From the NCBI RefSeq assembly GCF_030272615.1, contig NC_081412.1:39798791-39862790 (forward strand): a stretch of 64,000 nt of DNA. Reading direction: 5' to 3'. Source of the stretch: Cryptomeria japonica. Lineage: Eukaryota > Streptophyta > Pinopsida > Cupressales > Cupressaceae. A program made the translations under genes and the position numbers. Below the pieces are notes generated by a model. The model saw only the letters and a program-made list of their open reading frames with translations, ran no database searches and had not been told where the DNA came from. Shown piece after piece: positions 24,194 through 35,341 of the stretch (the stretch's first letter is position 1; each line of letters starts with the position of its first letter).

Positions 24194-26473
24194 ATGACCT
24201 CTGCATCGTATTCCAGTTCTAGTGCACTTGTGGATTCAACTGATTTTATTCAAAAGAGGATGAAATACAATGCCCTATCCCAGATATCCATCGGACTTAT
24301 AGTTGAGGAGGATATTTAAGGATATATTGATTGTAAATTGGAAGACCTAGGATCCCTAGTGATCCATTCCCAACTAGGTTTGTTTTGTGGGGATGACAAG
24401 AAAATTAAACCTGAACATACAATCTTAGAAAGGAAGAAACTACATAATGCGGTTTATTTTCTGGAAGAGTTCACTAAAGATCACATCTGCATCATCCTGA
24501 GTAGAGCACATGGTGATAAAATGTATCTTGAGCGGACACATGACATTACACTAGAAGCAATTCATACCGTTACCGGTTTCTATAATACTAGAGAAGTGCT
24601 AGCTCTAAGGAAGGTCATCAAGACTTAAATGACAAAGCTCACCGGTTCTCTGAGTAACCAACAGATGATGACCATCAACACCATCAAAGATGATTTGGTT
24701 AAGTATTATTGCATGGTGATTGGCTACTAGATGTTTTATGCCAGCAGAATGAACTCTGTCCCTGCTACTACAGTGAATGCTGCCTACAGAATGATTAAGG
24801 AAGACATCTCATTTGATTTGTGTACCTATTTGCGGAAGCAACTACTATTGAACCTGGAGTCCATCAAACAAGACAATGCTCTAAGGTTTAGGTTTGGACA
24901 ACTTTTGGTTGGCCTATTTTTCTACTTTCAAGGCTATTTCCCTGACGTAGATGATGTTCAATGGTTTGCTGACCAACCAGTCTCCAAGCAAATTAGGGAA
25001 AGTCTTCAAGCAGTGGGAACCAAATATCCTGAGGTTCTGAATAAATATTTTGATGAATTCAAGCAAAAAATGAGCCAAAGAATGAGGATATTTGGTGATA
25101 TTGTGAAGAAATATGAAGATGACATCTACTTCACCATAAAGGTAGATGAATGCATAATAGAAATGGTGGAACTGAGAAAGGAAGCAGTTGAACCAATGGG
25201 GTATGAAGTGATGTATGATATGTTGATCGGGTATTCCTCTACCCTGCTTGCCTCACCATTGGATGCAAAGAAAAAGCAAACCGACACCTACTTAGAGAGG
25301 GTAACACCGGTTGAAGATCCTACAAAGAAAAAGGGCAAGGCAGTGCCATCGATATCGACACTAGTTACCTTAGCCAATCCAAAAGTGACCAAGCATTCAC
25401 CTGCCAAGAAGAAACCTAAGTTTTCTCCCGCTAAAGTATTTGAGAGGAAGTGGAAAAACAAAAACAACTCCCCAGAGTCAGAGGATACTGAACCAGAAGT
25501 ACAACCTAAGAAGAACAGACAAACAAGCAAGAAAGCAAAATCTACTGATAATGCACCTGCAACGTCAGCAACGGTAAATATAGACATATCTTCTTATAAA
25601 TTGATGACACATTGTCAGAGGACAATCAAGAACATTAGGAGAAAATTGCTTGATGATTTAAAAGATCATTTTGATGATTTTAATGATAATGAAAATGATG
25701 AAGTAGAACAAGAGGTTATTAGATATTTGTGTGTCAATGATTGGTCACCATCTGAAATTAGATCGGTCACACGTGATTCTTTATACAATTATTTGGACAA
25801 TAAATGGTGCATTTCCATTGAGAAAGAACAGGAAATAAGGGAGAGAATCTTTGCACAATACTTTCTTGATGCCTCTAATTCTGAATTATTTGAGATAATG
25901 GATAAGAACAAAGGTCTCTTCTTCATGAGAAGGAGAAGACTCAAGCTGCTATAAGGAAGAGATTTTGAAGTGGAGGACACACATCTACATGCAAAAGCTG
26001 TTGTTAGATTACATCAAGTGTCTGAGGCCAATATGAAGGCTGAACAAGAACCAAACCTATCCTCAGGTAAACTGGATGAAGTGTTTAACAGTGAAGGAGA
26101 AAGAGTTACAGAATAGGTTGACACTATTGATGTGGATGCATTAGATATTGAGGATGTCACTCCTGATAAAGAAGAATCTGAGAAAGAAAGACAGGGCAAA
26201 GAAAAAGCAGAGAGAGAGAAATAGGACAATTAAAAGGCTGATAAAGAGAAAGCGGAGAAAGAGCAAGCGAAAAAAGTAAGGCAAGAGGAAATAAAGCGGA
26301 AATAGGAAGAGAAAAAGAAAGAGGAAGACAAGTGAAAAGAAGAGGAGAAAAGGAAAGAAGAGGAGAAGAGAAAAGAAGAGGAGAAAAGGAAAGAAGAGGA
26401 GAAGAGAAAAGAAGAGGAGAAAAGGAAAGAAGAGGAGCAGAGGAAAGAAGAGGAGAAGAGGAAAGAAGAGGAG
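24194..26473 (+). pseudogene. Element D ORF2, conserved protein of unknown function, truncated
   Basis: The start chosen is the ATG at 24194 (MTSASYSSSSALVDS), which keeps one frame to 26473. Blocks: ILSRAHGDKMYLERTHDIT; FDLCTYLRKQLLLNLESIK; FRFGQLLVGLFFYF; FDEFKQKMSQRMRIF; VEPMGYEV; a basic linker (KKKGK, SPAKKKPKFSPAK, KKNRQTSKKAK); then a helical region with SLYNYLDNKWCISIEKE. After a stop at 25952 the same frame continues into an acidic region and then the charged repeat at 26247-26473. Stops near 24317, 24626, 24728, 25952, 26114, 26222, 26231 and later; no frameshift seen over 2.2 kb. The C-terminal coiled coil of the other copies is missing because element E begins at 26474. Confidence 0.78.
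26247..26473 (+). repeat. K/E-rich tandem repeat in element D ORF2
   Basis: In the ORF2 frame the repeat encodes alternating EEE and KRK triplets, preceded by less regular EKAEKEQAKK. The DNA is almost pure purine on the plus strand. Such charge patterning is typical of a single alpha-helix. It is not obvious in A, B, G or I. The 62-codon and 118-codon frames that overlap it on other frames are shadows. Confidence 0.8.
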
Positions 26474-27510
26474 TGTTGGTATTTGGGTATGGTTTTGTCA
26501 TTGATATCAACACCTACTAAACTTTATCAACTCTAGCACTTTGGAGAATCAACAACATTCACCGGCAAGCAAGTGACTTATGCATAGTCACCGGTATATG
26601 GTACACCGACACTTGGAATGGCATGAAAAACACTTGGCTATGTTGAAGACATCATTTGGACACCTTGTCTTGGAGATTTGTTTATTGGTATATTTGTATT
26701 TGCATATTTGTTGTTACCGGCAAATAGGTCTAGGTTATACACCGACAGGTTTATCTTTTTCAAATCAGCATGACACGATATGGAGATGATTTATTATTGT
26801 TGTAAATGCATCAAGCCGACATGTTGAATCGATTATTGCATCAGATATTGTTTTGTTTGTAAAATTATTTTATTATAATATCTTGTAGAGCCAACCTACT
26901 AAAATTGGTCTTAGGTTATGATATAAATGTAAGATCTTATTTGTAAGATCGGAAGAGGAATGTGAAAAAGAATTGTGTGAAGGTATATGCGAGAATAAGC
27001 AAAGCTATACATGCAGACATCATTTGAAGGTGAAGCAAGGTTTTTGTGAATGCATATAAGAACTACATCGGTACTGAATCCAGCATATGAAGATGCTATT
27101 TTGAGCAGTACATCCTTATTGGATTTAACCATCCAATTGTAGTCAGTGTGACTCCTATTTTGTGTTTGAGCAGTGAGCTCTAAGCACTTGGCCTTTCTAC
27201 ATGTGCAGACCCCATTTGTATACACTTACTATCTGCAGTAGTATCATCAGATTGTGGGTAAGGTTTCCCACCATAGTTTTTCCCCTTACATGGTTTCCAC
27301 GTACAAATATTGGTGTTGTGTTGTGGATGACTTTTTCTTTTTGTTTCATGCATTAATCTTTACCGGCATTGCAATTATCTGATAAAACTGTCCATCGATA
27401 TAAAAGAATGGTTCACCGGTATTCAACAGTAAGTTGGTTAAGTTATTTTTGGTTTGAATTTATTTGACAACTGATTCACCCCCCCTCTTAGTTGTCTTCG
27501 AGACCTAACA
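26474..27510 (+). repeat. Element E LTR 1
   Basis: 1,037 bases, TGTTGGTATT to CCTAACA, matching 32043-32897 plus 40743-40947. It contains the LTR-end hairpin GACAACTGA (27466-27474) with TTAGTTGTC (27488-27496), which has one G-U pair that is G-C in LTR 2. Confidence 0.92.
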
Positions 27511-27512
27511 AT

Positions 27513-27524
27513 TGGTATCAGAGC
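27513..27524 (+). promoter_or_regulatory. Element E primer-binding site
   Basis: TGGTATCAGAGC, two bases after the LTR end. Confidence 0.92.
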
Positions 27525-27566
27525 CTAGTCCTCTTTTGCAAAAGTTTAACAACTTGAGGAGATCCA

Positions 27567-30500
27567 TTGTCTACTAACTATTTCAGGAAGGACAGTCCTA
27601 AACTTGATGGAACCAACTATGGCATATGGAAGATCATAATGGATACACATCTAAATTGCATTGGAAAGGAAATCTGGGAAGTTACAAAGAATGGCTATAC
27701 TGCTTCTACTCTCGGTCAGCCTAATCCACCTAACTTGACTAAAGATGAAGAAAATGATTGCAAAGCAAGAGAAGCACTTTTGAGCGCATTAACAGATCAG
27801 CAAATCATGGGATTATCACACAGATCAATTGCTAAAGCTATTTGGGATCATTTGGAAACACTGAATGAAGGAGATTCCATAGTCAAAATTGCAAAACTTG
27901 GAAGCTTCCGAGTCAGGTATGAAAATCTGAAAATGGAAGAAGATGAAAGGATTTTTGCTTTTATGGAAAGAGTTAATGAAATTGTTTTGGGTATTAAATG
28001 TTGTGGAGGAACCTTAAGTGAGGATGAAATTGTTTCAAAAGTTTTAAGAGGATTGCCACCGGCATATAAAATGAAAGTCATTGCTATAAATGAGTTAAGA
28101 ACAATGCCTAATACATCAGTAACTAGAGATACATTGATTGGAAAACTTTTATCTTTTGAAATTGAGAAATTTGGTCCAGTTGCTACTATGAAATCAAATT
28201 TAGCCTTTAAAGCATCAACATCATCATCTTTTGACAAATCTAATTGCAAAGCCTTTTATGCAAGAGAACTTGAAGAAAGCAGGAAAGAAAATGAAGAACT
28301 TGAAGAACTTGAAGCACTATTTGCAAGAAAAATGCCTAAAGGTCTAGTTGGAAGTAAGTAAGAAGGTAAAGCACCCTTTAAATGTTTTAACTGTAATAAG
28401 AGTGGTCATATGGTTTCAAGATGCCCTGATAGACATGCTAGACTAAGAGAAGAAGCTAGAAGGACATACAAGCCTAACCTTGAATATCAGAGATACAAAT
28501 TTAAGAAGAATAAAGACAAATCTTGTTATCTTGTTGATGAAGGAGTGACTGATGATTCTGATGAGGATCCGACAAACAATGGATGGGTTTTTGTTGCTGT
28601 AACAGAAGATCAACTGACACCTACAATCTAATCGGTAGAGTAGGCCTTAGCAGCCAAAATTGAAGTAAAGCATGAGTGGATCATTGATTCAGGATGCTCA
28701 CATCATATGACAGGAGATAAAGGTAAATTATTGAACTTTCAAGAATATAATGGAGGCTTAGTGAGATTTGGAGATGATAAAGCTTGTCTGATCAAAGGTA
28801 AGGGTACAATATCTCTTGATGGTAAGCATAATACTGACAATGTTTACTATGTTGAAGGTTTAAAGAATAATCTTTTGAGTGTTGGTCAATTAGTTGAGAA
28901 AGGATTTTAGTTACAATTCAAAAATGGAAAATGCAAAATCATGAATAGAACAGGTTTAGAAATTGCAACCAGTAATCAAACTAGAGGTAATATATTTCAT
29001 TTGAATAACAGTGAAAAGACATGCTTGATTGCATATATTGATGAAAGTTGGCTATGGCATAAAAGACTCTGTCATGTAAACTTTGATTGCATGGTAAAAA
29101 TCAATACTACTAAGGCAGTTAGAGATTTACCTAAAATTGTCAAACCTCACAATACAGTATGTAAGGAATGTCAATTTGGAAAACAAGTTAGAGCTACTTT
29201 CAAAAGTATTCTAGAAAAATCCAATAATGCTCTTGACTTAATTCACACTAATTTATGTGGTCCAGATAGAACTAAAAGTTTACAAGGTGATAGATATTTC
29301 ATGTTAATCATTGATGACTATTCTAGAATGTGTTGGGTTACTTTTCTCAGAGAAAAATCAGAAGCACTTGGGAAGTTTAAACTATTCAAAGCAATGGTAG
29401 AAAATGAAACTGGTAAGAAAATCAAATGTCTAAGATCAGATCAAGGAGGTGAATTTACATCTAAGGAATTTAATGCATTCTGTGAAGTAAATGGAATCAG
29501 AAGACAACTATCAGCACCTCAGACACCAAAGCAGAATGGAGTTGTTGAAATGAAAAACAGAACTATCTTGGATGCAGCTTGAAGTATATTGTCAAAAGCA
29601 AACCTACCACATGTATATTGGAGAGAGGTAGTAAGTACAATGGTCTATGCATTCAACAAAGTTCACATCAAAGGCAAAACGGGTAAGACCTCTCATGAAC
29701 TATGGTTTGGTATTACTCCTACTCTTAAATATTTCAGAATATTTGGAAGTAAATGCTATATTAGAAGAGATGAGTATATTGGGAAATTTGATCCTAGAAG
29801 TGATGAAGGAATATTTCTTGGTTATTCATCTAAGAGTAAAGCATATAGATGTTTTAACAAAAGATTGCAGAAAATTGTTGAGAGTACAAATGTGAAGATT
29901 GATGAACAATTCAGAGGAATGTCAAGGTATATAGATTTTGAATCGGCAATAGAAATTATAACAAATGAACCTACACTAAACCCACTTGTACCGAATGAAG
30001 ATCTAGTTACATCGGTATCATCTGAAAATTCCATTGTGATTGAGGATCAACAACAAACAAAGACACCCCGGTATGCAAGATTGAATCATTCTGAAGATCA
30101 GATAATTGGAAACAAGTATAAAGGAGTTATGACAAGAGGAAGATTGGCAAATGAAGAGGTATGTCTTATTTCTCAAATTGAACCATCATCAGTTAATGAG
30201 GCATGTGAAGATAAATATTGGACTAAAGCTATGGAAGAAGAATTAGAACAAATTGAGAAGAATAACACTTGGACATTAGTTCCCCGGCCTAAAGATAAAA
30301 ATGTAATTGGAACCAAATGGGTATTCAGAAACAAACTTAATGAAGATGGTAAGGTTATCAGAAATAAAGCAAGACTAGTGTGCAAGGGATATTCTTAGAA
30401 AGAAGGAATTGATTATAATGAAACTTTTGCACCGGTAGCTAGAATTGAGGTAGTCGGATTATTTTTGGCTTTTGCAGCACATAAGAACTACAAAGTATAT

Positions 30501-31715
30501 CAAATGGATATTAAATGTGCATTTCTGAATGGAGATCTTGAAGAAGAAGTTTACATTGAACAACGTGATGGATTTTCTTTGATAGATAACAAATATATGG
30601 TTTGCAGATTAAGGAAAGCTTTGTATGGATTGAAGAAAGCTCCAAGAGCTTGGTATGCAAGATTGGATAAGTATCTTTTGAAGATTGGTTTTTCTAAGGG
30701 TAATGCTGACAACAACTTATATTATAAAATAACTAATGATGACATCTTGGCTATATAAGTTTTTGTTGATGATATAATCTTTGGAGGAGAAGATGGATTA
30801 TGTAAAGACTTTTCTATTAAAATGCATCAAGAATTTGAAATGTCTATGATCGGTGAAATAAGATTCTTTTTAGGATTGCAGATTTCATAGACTGACAAAG
30901 GTATATTCTTAAGTCAATCCAAATACTTAAAGGAGTTACTAAAGAAATTTGGGATGGAGAACTCTAAACCGGTAAGCACACCTATGAATACAAATGACAA
31001 ACTATCACTAAGGGATGAATCTACACCTATTAATCCAACTAGGTAAAAATCTATGATAGGAGGTTTATTGTATTTGAGACAAACCAAACCTGATATCATG
31101 AATGCTGTAAGTATTGTTTCAAGATTTCAGAGTAATCCTAGAGAAAATCATGAATTAGCAGTAAAAAGGATTTTCCGGTACTTACAAGGCACTACAAATC
31201 TTGAATTATGGTATCCTAGAGATGAAAAATTTGAACTATGCACATACACAGATGCAAATTGGGCAGGAAATGTGGATGATAGAAAAAGAACCACTGGCAG
31301 AGCATTTTTTCTTGGAAGAAGACTAGTTTCTTGGTTGAGTAAGAAAAAAAGTTGTACATCCTTATCAACAACAGAATCAAAATATGTTGCAGCAACAACT
31401 AACTGTACACAGGTACTATGGCTTAAACAAATGTTGAAAGACATAAAGGTAAAATGCAAGGAACCTGTAACTATGTATTGTGATAACATTGCAGCAATTG
31501 ATATATCTAAGAATCGGGTACTACAAACTAAAACAAAACATGTTTCCATCAAACTGAATTTTCTAAGGGAAAATGTTGAAGCAAAAGAAATAAAACTAGT
31601 TTATGTGAATACTAAAGAGCAGATTGCAGATATTTTCACTAAACCTCTGCCTAAGGATACTTTTGAATATCTTAGAGAACAGCTTGGGGTCATACCCCCA
31701 CCAGTAGATACTTAG
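27567..31715 (+). pseudogene. Element E Copia gag-pol, one frame with in-frame stops
   Basis: A single reading frame spans the whole region. The start codon is TTG here but ATG in the second copy (41004), so it has probably mutated. Domains in order: Gag of the UBN2 type (27567-28250); knuckle CFNCNKSGHMVSRC; protease WIIDSGCSHHMTG; integrase zinc region (LWHKRLCH, VCKECQFGKQ); integrase core with LRSDQGGEF and NGVVEMKNRT; integrase C-terminus (DEGIFLGYSSKSKAY); RT (MDIKCAFLNG, FVDDIIFGGE); RNase H (YTDANWAG, STTESKYVAA, YCDNIAAIDISKN). It ends IPPPVDT. In-frame stops lie near 28359, 28629, 28638, 28908, 29580, 30396, 30756, 30888 and 31026, and I saw no frameshift. The stop at 30756 directly precedes FVDD. 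Not functional as it stands. Confidence 0.93.
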
Positions 31716-32042
31716 AGAGTTCATATCTGTCATTAACCGACAGAATTAACAAAGAAATCTTTTTATTCCGGCTTTGATGAGGAAGCTACTTCTCAGGGGG
31801 AGTAGTTGGTATACTAAATTGGTTGGTATTTTGAACTTGGCTTTGTTATAAATTTGGCATTTGATGTCAAAGGGGGAGAGATTGGTATGGAAAAACACAA
31901 GGAAACACATGTTACTCTCAGGGGGAGAGACTGAGTTTACTTATATTTTGGTAATTGTTGGTACTTTGGTATTTGGCATTTCTATTTTGATACTTTGATG
32001 GTTTTTCCATCTTGTGTTGCCATCAATGCCAAAGGGGGAGAT
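31716..32042 (+). promoter_or_regulatory. Element E 3' region with repeated polypurine-like tracts
   Basis: CAGGGGGAGTAG near 31795, AAAGGGGGAGAG near 31869, CAGGGGGAGAG near 31920 and the terminal AAAGGGGGAGAT at 32031-32042. The terminal copy abuts the LTR start. GTTGCCATCAATG at 32016-32028 is inverted to 32068-32079 in the LTR. Multiple tracts are a reported trait of SIRE-lineage Copia elements. Confidence 0.8.
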
Positions 32043-32892
32043 TGTTGGTATTTTGGTATGGTTTTGTCATTGATGTCAATACCTACTAAACTTTATCAAC
32101 TCTAGCACTTTGGAGAATCAACAACATTCAAAGGCAAGCAAGTGACTTATGGACAGTCACCAGTATATGGTACACCGACAAGATATAATGACCACCGACA
32201 CTTGGAATGGCATGAAAAACACTTGGTTATGTCGAAGACATCGTTTGGACACCTTGTCTTGGAGATTTGTTTATTGGTATATTCGTATTTGCATATTTGC
32301 TATTACCGGCAAATAGGTCCACGTTATACACCGACAGGTTTATCTTTTCCAGATAAGCACGACACGCTATGGAGATGATTTATTATTGTTGTAAATGCAT
32401 CAAGCCGACATGTTGAATCTGTTATTGCATCGGATATTGTTTTGTTTGCAAAATGATTTTATTGTAATATCTTGTAGAGCCGACCTACTAAAATTGGTCT
32501 TAGGTTATGATATAAATGTAAGATCTTATTTGTAAGATCAGAAGAGGAATGCGAAAAAGAATTGTGTGAAGGTATATGCGAGAATAAGCATAGTTATACA
32601 CGCAGACATCATTTGAAGGTGAAGCAAGGTTTTTGTGAAAGCATATCAGAACTACACCGGTACTGAATCCAGCATATGAAGATGCTATTTTGAGCAGTAC
32701 ATCCTTATTGGATTTAACCATCCAATTGTAGTCAGTGTGACTCCTATTTTGTGTTTGAGCAGTGACCTCTAGGCGCTCGGCTTTTCTGCATGTGCAGATC
32801 CCATTTCTATACACTTACTATTTGCAGTAGTATCATTTGATTGTGGGTAAGGTTTCCCACCGTGGTTTTTCCCCTTACAGGGTTTCCACATA

Positions 32893-32897
32893 CAAAT
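32893..32897. repeat. Target-site duplication of element K (left)
   Basis: CAAAT, repeated at 40738-40742; LTR 1 of E has one copy at the same place. Confidence 0.92.
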
Positions 32898-33069
32898 TGT
32901 AGCGTCCTAAAATTGTGACACTTGCAATTTCGACTACATTTCGGTCTTCACGATGGCGACGCAACACGCAACCTGAATGGAGACCCCAAAACTTGCTCAC
33001 TACACTGAAAACTGCATTTTTCAAGCACCATTGGCCTGAACCTCCTTGCACCCTGCTGTCCCGGAGGTG

Positions 33070-33158
33070 GGACCAGAGCGCCTAGTGCCCTGGTCCCTCA
33101 GGACTAGGGCGCCCAGCGCCCTGGTCCTCCAGGACCATGGCGCCCAGCACCTTGGTCC
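33070..33158. repeat. Three tandem GGACC...GGTCC hairpin modules in K 5' LTR
   Basis: Modules at 33070-33096, 33101-33127 and 33132-33158, period 31. Each opens GGACC or GGACT, has a GGCGCC or GCGCC centre and closes GGTCC. The 3' LTR has one module (39710-39736). Confidence 0.9.
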
Positions 33159-33281
33159 CTGGGTCCTATTTTGGGCCCGGTTTCCTAAGTGATATCGGGT
33201 CTTTTTGATTGCAATTTGGAAATATACTTCCCTGGTCGGCCTAAGGTCGGGAAAATCAGTCTATCAGCCCTAATTGACAAG

Positions 33282-33289
33282 TATATAAA
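33282..33289 (+). promoter_or_regulatory. TATA box of element K 5' LTR
   Basis: TATATAAA, followed about 20-30 bases later by a pyrimidine-rich CACTTTTCTCTCTC stretch suited to a transcription start. Also at 39860-39867 in the 3' LTR. Confidence 0.7.
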
Positions 33290-34159
33290 CTACACTTTTC
33301 TCTCTCATTTGGGAGAGAAGACATACATGATGGAAAAAGCGTGGAAACTATACTCAAGCATTCAAGCATCCAAGCAATTGATCATTCCAAGTCTCCATTC
33401 AAGGCTAAGTGTTGCATTCAAGTCAAGGATTCAACCATTGAAGAGGAGATCACTTATTACATGCTACATACTACAACATACAACATCTAAACCTTTGCAC
33501 ATAAGGATACAAACATCCTTAGAACAAGGTATTAGTACTTGTTTTACATTACAGTCATTTACATTTACAGCACTTGCTCATTTCTTGGTTAATTCCAAAA
33601 CCGGGGTTTGACCTAAAGGCAAACCCCTAATCCCTAACCCCCCAATCGTCTTCGCTTTTCTGTGTGTAGGTTGCAGGTACGCGGTTGAGATTGAAGATCT
33701 GGAATCCTTGTGCAGAGACGAACAGATCCCCCTTCGTTTCGCGGATTTTTCGGAGGACCGTGGCGCCGGGCGCCATCGTCCCGACAACTTTTGCTCAAAT
33801 TTGCAGGACAGCGCCGTGTCAACATTTTACTGCTAATTCCAGGTTCGCAGCTTCATCCTATAACCCGAACTCAGTTTATAAGCGAATCTTTATGACTTTC
33901 TATGCATCCTTAGCTTAATTTCCTTAATCAACATTCTTTACAAAAGAGGGTAGCTTTGCTTTCCAAACCCTTGAAACACATTTAGCATCCAATCTCGCAT
34001 TGCGTGGGATTGGATCTTGTGGGTTTCAACCCCTCTTTTGAATGTAAAGTCTTCCCCCTAAGTGAAAACCCATCGAATCCTAGCGAACCTCCCTTCTCTC
34101 TCCTCGGAGTTAGAAGAGGGGAGACCAACTAGGGTTCGACCGCGATTTTCCGCTTTACA

Positions 34160-35341
34160 TTTTGGTGAACCCGACATGAACATCCTTTCTGATTATTCAT
34201 GATTAGATCTGAAAATTGATTCCTTGATTACATTTCCATGTTTGATCTTTTGCAAAATTTTAGAGGTGATTGCATAAAAACCCTAAATTTTCTTTTTTTG
34301 AACATTGAACTTGCGAAATGTTTAATTATTAATGCTTGCTTCAGATCTTCTTTTCTATTATAAATTATCAATTCATATCTGTACTTTAATTTTGAAAATT
34401 AAGTGGTTAAATGTCAAAACCCTAATTTTTGAAACCCTCTTAATTCAACCTTTGTTTGACAATTTGACCGATCAAAACATCTCCAAATCAGCTGTAACTT
34501 TGGATTCTGCAATAAAATCACAATATCTTTCATCCCTAAAAATTTGGAAAAAAGTTGCGAGGACCGTGTTGCACTCCGAGCGCCATCGTCCCCGACATTT
34601 TTTCCAAAATTTCGGGAGCGAGATCTTGCTGTATTTTCCTGCTAAAATCCAGAATTTTGGCTGATTTTGTCAATTATATCACTTTCAAAATTACAGTCAA
34701 AGTTGGTCTTGTGATTGCTTGGTTTAAGGCTCCTAATCATTCAAAAATTGTTGAAATTGAAATTTTGTGTCAAAATTGTGTTCTTACTGTCCTAAATCTG
34801 AAAATTGTGTTTGCATTCATTCAAAATTTCAGTGCTTTATTCAAATTCTTGCAATTTGTGACTTTTGAAATTAAGTGCTTAATTACAACAACTTTGATTT
34901 CCGCTTTCAAAATTGAATTTTGCGTGAAATTGAATCAATTTTTAAATTTCAAAACTTGCACTGCTTTTGACATTCCCTCTAAAATCATAAAATTCAAAAT
35001 TTCAGTTTCCCTCTCTTTTTCAAAATTCAAATTTTGCATTTTTCGACAATCTTGGTAGGGTTCAATTTCGAGATTGCAACTTTAATTTGGCCTATCTACA
35101 GATCGTAAAATCACTCAATTTTTTCAGATTAGCTCTAAAATCATCATACCTTTCATCCCTGCAAATTTTGAAAAAAGTTGCAAGGACCGTGTTGCACTCC
35201 GAGCGCCACGGTCCTGAACATTTTTTCCGAAATTTCGGGAGACTGTTGTGATTGCATTTAACAGCTTAAATCCAGAAGATTGGCTGATTTTACTGAAAAT
35301 TGCTACCTCTAAATTCAAAATCTTCTCTCTCTTTCTAGTGC
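34160..35341 (+). other. Element K primer site and leader with duplicated hairpin block
   Basis: TGGTGAACCCGAC at 34163-34175 is the probable primer site; I cannot name the tRNA. The ~1.1-kb leader contains two diverged copies of a ~150-base block (about 34480-34660 and 35105-35290), each carrying a 31-base GGACCGTG dyad (34561-34591 and 35184-35214). No upstream ORF is convincing. Confidence 0.7.

Larger units (their letters stand above)
21294..26473 (+). mobile_element. Element D: pol-less LTR retrotransposon, 3' end lost
   Basis: 5' LTR, primer site, ORF1 and ORF2 on the plus strand. ORF2 runs directly into the LTR of E at 26474, so D's 3' end and 3' LTR are not seen. ORF1 and ORF2 are closest to element B. 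Its left edge interrupts element C within RT. Confidence 0.85.
32898..34159 (+). repeat. Element K 5' LTR
   Basis: 1,262 bases, TGTAGCGTCC to CGCTTTACA. It contains three 31-base hairpin modules (33070-33158), a TATA box and a further GGACC/GGCGCC dyad at 33755-33781. A 140-codon open frame at 33189-33611 is present in both LTRs but crosses the TATA box and is unlikely to be coding. Confidence 0.95.

Noticed and set aside
26157-26520. 118-codon minus and 62-codon plus frames across 26157-26520
   Set aside because: Both are shadows of the purine-rich K/E repeat; the real frame is that of D's ORF2.
33189-33611. 140-codon open frame in both LTRs of K (also 39767-40189)
   Set aside because: It spans the TATA box and the probable transcription start, has no recognisable domain, and its conservation is explained by the LTRs being near-identical copies.
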